Origin: Roseitranquillus sp963749675 | GTDB taxonomy: Bacteria > Pseudomonadota > Alphaproteobacteria > Rhodobacterales > Rhodobacteraceae | NCBI GenBank assembly: GCA_963749675.1 | Contig: CAVVNT010000013.1 | Span: 62,001 to 126,000, forward strand | Reading direction: 5' to 3' | Length of the DNA stretch: 64,000 nucleotides | Notes under the pieces: generated by a model | Seen by the model: the letters and a program-made list of their open reading frames with translations, nothing else | Databases searched by the model: none | What the model was told of the DNA's origin: nothing | Shown: positions 61,285 to 64,000 of the stretch, piece after piece | How the letters are laid out: each line of letters opens with the position of its first letter | How positions within the stretch are numbered: position 1 is the first letter of the stretch | Translations under genes and position numbers: made by a program

Positions 61285-62400
61285 TCACGCGGGTCCTTCG
61301 GGCCAGACCCGATACTCCTCTGCGTCGGCCGCCCTGAGCGCGAGGCCGAGACCGGGACGCTCCGGAACCGCCGGGTGCAGCGCGCCGTCGCCGGCGACGG
61401 GCGCGCCGTCGATCAGCATCGATTCGATGCGGACATGGTCGTGGAACCATTCGATATGCTTCAGGCGCTGCAGGCAAAGCGCGGGCTGGACATGCAGCGC
61501 AGGGGCGCAATGCAGCGACAGCGGCACCGTCGCCGCCCAGGCCAGCGCGTCCGCCTGCAGCAGGCCGGTGATCCCGCAGCAGCGCGTCGCGTCGGCCTGG
61601 AGCACGTCGACGGCGCCGGCCTCGAGCAGCGCGCGGAAGTGAAAGGCGCCGTAGCCGTACTCACCCGCCGCGACCTCCATGCCTGGCGGGGCGCGGTCGC
61701 GGACGAGGCGGAGGCCTTCGAGATCGTCGGACGATACCGGCTCCTCGAACCAGACGACGCCCGAGTTCGCTGCTGCCTCGGCCATCGCCAGCGCCTCCTT
61801 GCGCGAGCACGCGCCGTTGGCGTCGATCATCAGGTCGACGTCGTCGCCCGCGGCACGGCGGGCGGCGACGATGCGCGGACGCTCGGCTTCGGGATCGCCG
61901 CTGACCTTGATCTTCATCGCGCGCATGCCGGCCTCGCGCCAGTCTGCGATCTGGTCGTCCATCTGCTCGCGCGAATAGGTGGTGAAGCCGCCGCTGCCGT
62001 AGGCCGGCACGGCGTCGCGGCAGCGCCCGAGCAGTGCCGACAGCGGCGCGTCGAGGAGCTTGCCGCGGAGGTCGTGCAGCGCCGCGTCGGCGACGGAGAT
62101 CGCCATCGCGGCGACGCCCTGCCGGCCGTGGTTGCGCACCGCGTCAACCATGGCCCGCCAGCAGGCGGCGGTGCCGAGCGCGTCCCGCCCCGACAGGACG
62201 GGGGCGAGGACGTCGGTGACGAAGAGGGCGGACGGCCGGTCGGCGTAGCCGTAGCCAAAGCCGGTCTGGCCGCCCGCCTCGATCTCGCAGGTGACCATCG
62301 TCGTGGCGTCCCAGGCGAGGGTGCCGTCGGCCTCGGGGCGGTCGGTCGGCACCCGGTAGGCGGCCGTGCGGACCGCCCCGATCGGGGCGGCCGAGGTCAC
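61285..62400 (-). CDS. Enolase-superfamily enzyme (mandelate racemase/muconate lactonizing type)
   Basis: The 371-residue protein has the capping domain (TTMVTCEIEAGGQTGFGYGY) and a barrel with the metal ligands in DVDLMIDANGACSRKEALAM, VVWFEEPVSSDDLEGLRLVR and EVAAGEYGYGAFHFRALLEA. The general base Lys is in MRAMKIKVSGDPEAERPRIV, of the KxK type. A His is present in VPLSLHCAPALHVQPALCLQ. The KxK-plus-His pattern fits acid-sugar dehydratases or racemases; the substrate is unknown. Its ATG overlaps the stop of the TPP enzyme gene by 4 nt. Confidence 0.9.
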   Translation of the reverse strand: MTSAAPIGAVRTAAYRVPTDRPEADGTLAWDATTMVTCEIEAGGQTGFGYGYADRPSALFVTDVLAPVLSGRDALGTAACWRAMVDAVRNHGRQGVAAMAISVADAALHDLRGKLLDAPLSALLGRCRDAVPAYGSGGFTTYSREQMDDQIADWREAGMRAMKIKVSGDPEAERPRIVAARRAAGDDVDLMIDANGACSRKEALAMAEAAANSGVVWFEEPVSSDDLEGLRLVRDRAPPGMEVAAGEYGYGAFHFRALLEAGAVDVLQADATRCCGITGLLQADALAWAATVPLSLHCAPALHVQPALCLQRLKHIEWFHDHVRIESMLIDGAPVAGDGALHPAVPERPGLGLALRAADAEEYRVWPEGPA

Positions 62401-64000
62401 GCCGAAACGTAGCGCTTGAAGGCGTTCTTGATGATCGAACGCTCATCCGGGTCACCCTTCATCAGCGTGCTGAAGTAGTTCGCGCGCTGGCTGCCGGTGA
62501 TCTTTGGTGGCAGTGTCGGGACGGTCGGATCGCAGACGCAATCGATCAGCACCGGGCGGTCGGCGGCGAACGCGGCGTCCCACGCCGGGGCGACCTGATC
62601 CGGCGTCTCGACGCGGATGCCGAGCAGGCCCAGCGACTGCGCGTAGGCGGCGTAGTCGAAGGGCGGGACGTTCTGCGTCTCCTCGACCTTCGGGAAGCCG
62701 CCCATCGCCCGCATCTCCCACGTGACCTGATTGAGGTCGCCGTTGTTCAGCACCGCGATCACGGCGCGCGGATCCTTCCACATGCGCCAGTACTTGGCCA
62801 TGGTGATCAACGCGGAGTTGCCGAGCATTTGCATCGCACCGTCGCCGACGAAGCCCACGGCCACCCGGTCGGGGTGGGTGAACTTGGCGGCCGTGGTGTA
62901 GGGCACGCCGGGGCACATCGTGGCGAGCGTGCCCGAGAGCGAACCCTTCATCCCCTCGCGGATCTTGATCGCGCGGGCATACCAGTTCGCCGACGTGCCG
63001 CTGTCGGCGGAGATGATGGCGTTGTCGGGCAGCCGCGACGAGCATTCCCAGAAGAGGAGTTGCGGGTTGATCGGATCGCCTTCGTAATGCGCGCGCTTCT
63101 CGACGCCCTCCCACCAGGTGGCGACGTCCTTCTCGATCTTCTCGCGCCACGAGGTGCGGCCCTTTGACTCGAGGTAGGGCAGGAGGGCGGCAAGCGTGTC
63201 GCGGGCGTCGCCGACGAGGTTCACCTCCATCGGATAGCGGATAGACAGCATGCCCGGGTCGATGTCGATCTGGATGCCGCGCGCCTTGCCCTCCTCCGGC
63301 AGGAACTCGGCATAGGGAAAGCCCGAGCCGATCATGATGAAGGCGTCGCAGGCCATCATCATGTGGTAGGACGGGCTGGTGCCGAGCAGGCCCATCTGGC
63401 CGGTGACGTTGGGCAGGTCATCGGGCACGACCGCCTTGCCGAGCAGCGCCTTGCACACCCCGGCGCCCAGCTTTTCGGCCGCCTCCATGACTTCGCGGCC
63501 CGCGCCGAGGGCGCCGGCGCCGACCATGATCGCTGGCTTCTTCGCCTCGTTGAGAATGGCCGCGGCGCGGCGCAGATCATCCTCGGCCGGGACGATGCGC
63601 GGCTTCGGCGCGTAGCCGATGCCGGAATGGATGGTGCCGTGCTCGTGCGGCGGCTGCTCCACCGCATCCTCCATGCCGACGTCGTCGGGAACGATGATGG
63701 CGGTGACGCAGCGCTTGGCCTTGGCAATGCGGAACGCGCGGTCGATCAGGTGGCGCATCTGCGTCGGCGACTGGCAATAATGCACGAACTCGTGCGCCAC
63801 GTCCTTGAAGAGCGTGTGAAGGTCGACCTCCTGCTGATAGTTGCCGCCGAGCGCCGCGCGGTCCTGCTGGCCCACGATCGCGACGACCGGCTGGTGGTCG
63901 AGCTTGGCGTCGTAGAGCCCGTTCAGCAGGTGGATGGCGCCGGGGCCGGAAGTGGCGAGGCAAACGCCCGGCTCGCCGGTCCACTTGGCGTGAGCGCAGG
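62397..64000 (-). CDS. Thiamine-diphosphate-dependent enzyme (acetolactate synthase/pyruvate oxidase-like), 5' end missing
   Basis: The frame is open at the window edge; 533 residues are visible. The N-terminal part shows AHAKWTGEPGVCLATSGPGA, VVAIVGQQDRAALGGNYQQE and LHTLFKDVAHEFVHYCQSPT of the pyrimidine-binding domain, without its catalytic Glu, which would lie upstream. The middle domain follows (AIMVGAGALGAGREVMEAAE). The pyrophosphate domain has VAVGFVGDGAMQMLGNSALI and AVLNNGDLNQVTWEMRAMGG, the GDG...NN metal motif. It is coupled to the enolase-superfamily gene, so both may act on one sugar-acid or oxoacid pathway. Function within the ThDP family is uncertain. Confidence 0.88.
   Translation of the reverse strand, partial: CAHAKWTGEPGVCLATSGPGAIHLLNGLYDAKLDHQPVVAIVGQQDRAALGGNYQQEVDLHTLFKDVAHEFVHYCQSPTQMRHLIDRAFRIAKAKRCVTAIIVPDDVGMEDAVEQPPHEHGTIHSGIGYAPKPRIVPAEDDLRRAAAILNEAKKPAIMVGAGALGAGREVMEAAEKLGAGVCKALLGKAVVPDDLPNVTGQMGLLGTSPSYHMMMACDAFIMIGSGFPYAEFLPEEGKARGIQIDIDPGMLSIRYPMEVNLVGDARDTLAALLPYLESKGRTSWREKIEKDVATWWEGVEKRAHYEGDPINPQLLFWECSSRLPDNAIISADSGTSANWYARAIKIREGMKGSLSGTLATMCPGVPYTTAAKFTHPDRVAVGFVGDGAMQMLGNSALITMAKYWRMWKDPRAVIAVLNNGDLNQVTWEMRAMGGFPKVEETQNVPPFDYAAYAQSLGLLGIRVETPDQVAPAWDAAFAADRPVLIDCVCDPTVPTLPPKITGSQRANYFSTLMKGDPDERSIIKNAFKRYVSA

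Overview
The window is high-GC DNA with dense operons and many 4-nt ATGA overlaps. Gene content (TRAP and TctABC carboxylate transporters, a bo3-type quinol oxidase, MauG-type peroxidase, ApbE-linked redox genes and a possible DnaA-like plasmid initiator remnant) points to an alphaproteobacterium, most likely Rhodobacterales. That assignment is inferred from gene content only. No rRNA, tRNA or CRISPR array was seen.

Layout. 1-575: end of an aquaporin. 800-4290: decayed mobile DNA, with an IS481 remnant, a nearly complete IS3-family element (1484-2789), an epimerase stub and an IS110 remnant. 4412-7837 (minus): respiratory heme cluster with a MauG-type diheme peroxidase behind an FNR-like box, a cytochrome b561, and a four-heme protein that looks like a c4-type unit fused to a TsdA-type unit. 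8048-14810 (minus): poly-aspartate secreted protein, DUF2271 protein, PepSY/flavodoxin/FNR membrane reductase, ApbE flavin transferase, P1B metal ATPase and VIT-type Fe/Mn transporter. 14994-18091: a second b561 and small PepSY protein, divergent from a response regulator and a frameshifted histidine kinase. The control regions of the poly-Asp operon and of the PepSY/regulator divergon share the same geometry of four TCAG-type half-sites. I consider this combined flavin/metal/two-component locus the most interesting system here.

18470-22734: insertion-sequence nest. A remnant IS3 copy was split by an ISL3-family element, whose transposase gene was in turn split by an intact IS110/IS1111-type element. 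A dead GFA-family gene follows. 23045-29404 (plus): TRAP transporter plus L-threonate/tetronate catabolism (ltnD, otnK, otnC, otnI). 29526-35051 (minus): tctCBA, a small monooxygenase-like protein, a tartrate/isopropylmalate-type dehydrogenase and a GntR regulator, divergent from SMP-30 lactonase and Gfo/Idh/MocA genes (35155-37262). 37259-38432: plasmid-type debris (serine recombinase and possible replication initiator pseudogenes). 38631-42633: a second tctCBA set and a universal stress protein.

42922-53458 (minus): ten genes in which every junction overlaps by exactly 4 nt. They encode an SDR, a duplicated membrane protein, a two-subunit GMC dehydrogenase, a GH15 hydrolase, an unknown membrane protein and CyoABCD. 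The likely logic is periplasmic alcohol or sugar oxidation feeding quinol to an oxidase, although cyoB carries a +1 frameshift. 53749-61170 (plus): beta-oxidation operon (acyl-CoA dehydrogenase, thiolase, FadJ-type protein, CoA-transferase/hydrolase). 61285-64000 (minus): an enolase-superfamily enzyme coupled to a TPP-dependent enzyme that runs off the end of the window. Single-base frameshifts recur in otherwise well-conserved genes (kinase, tctC, cyoB, CoA-transferase), so either real decay or residual assembly error affects this sequence.
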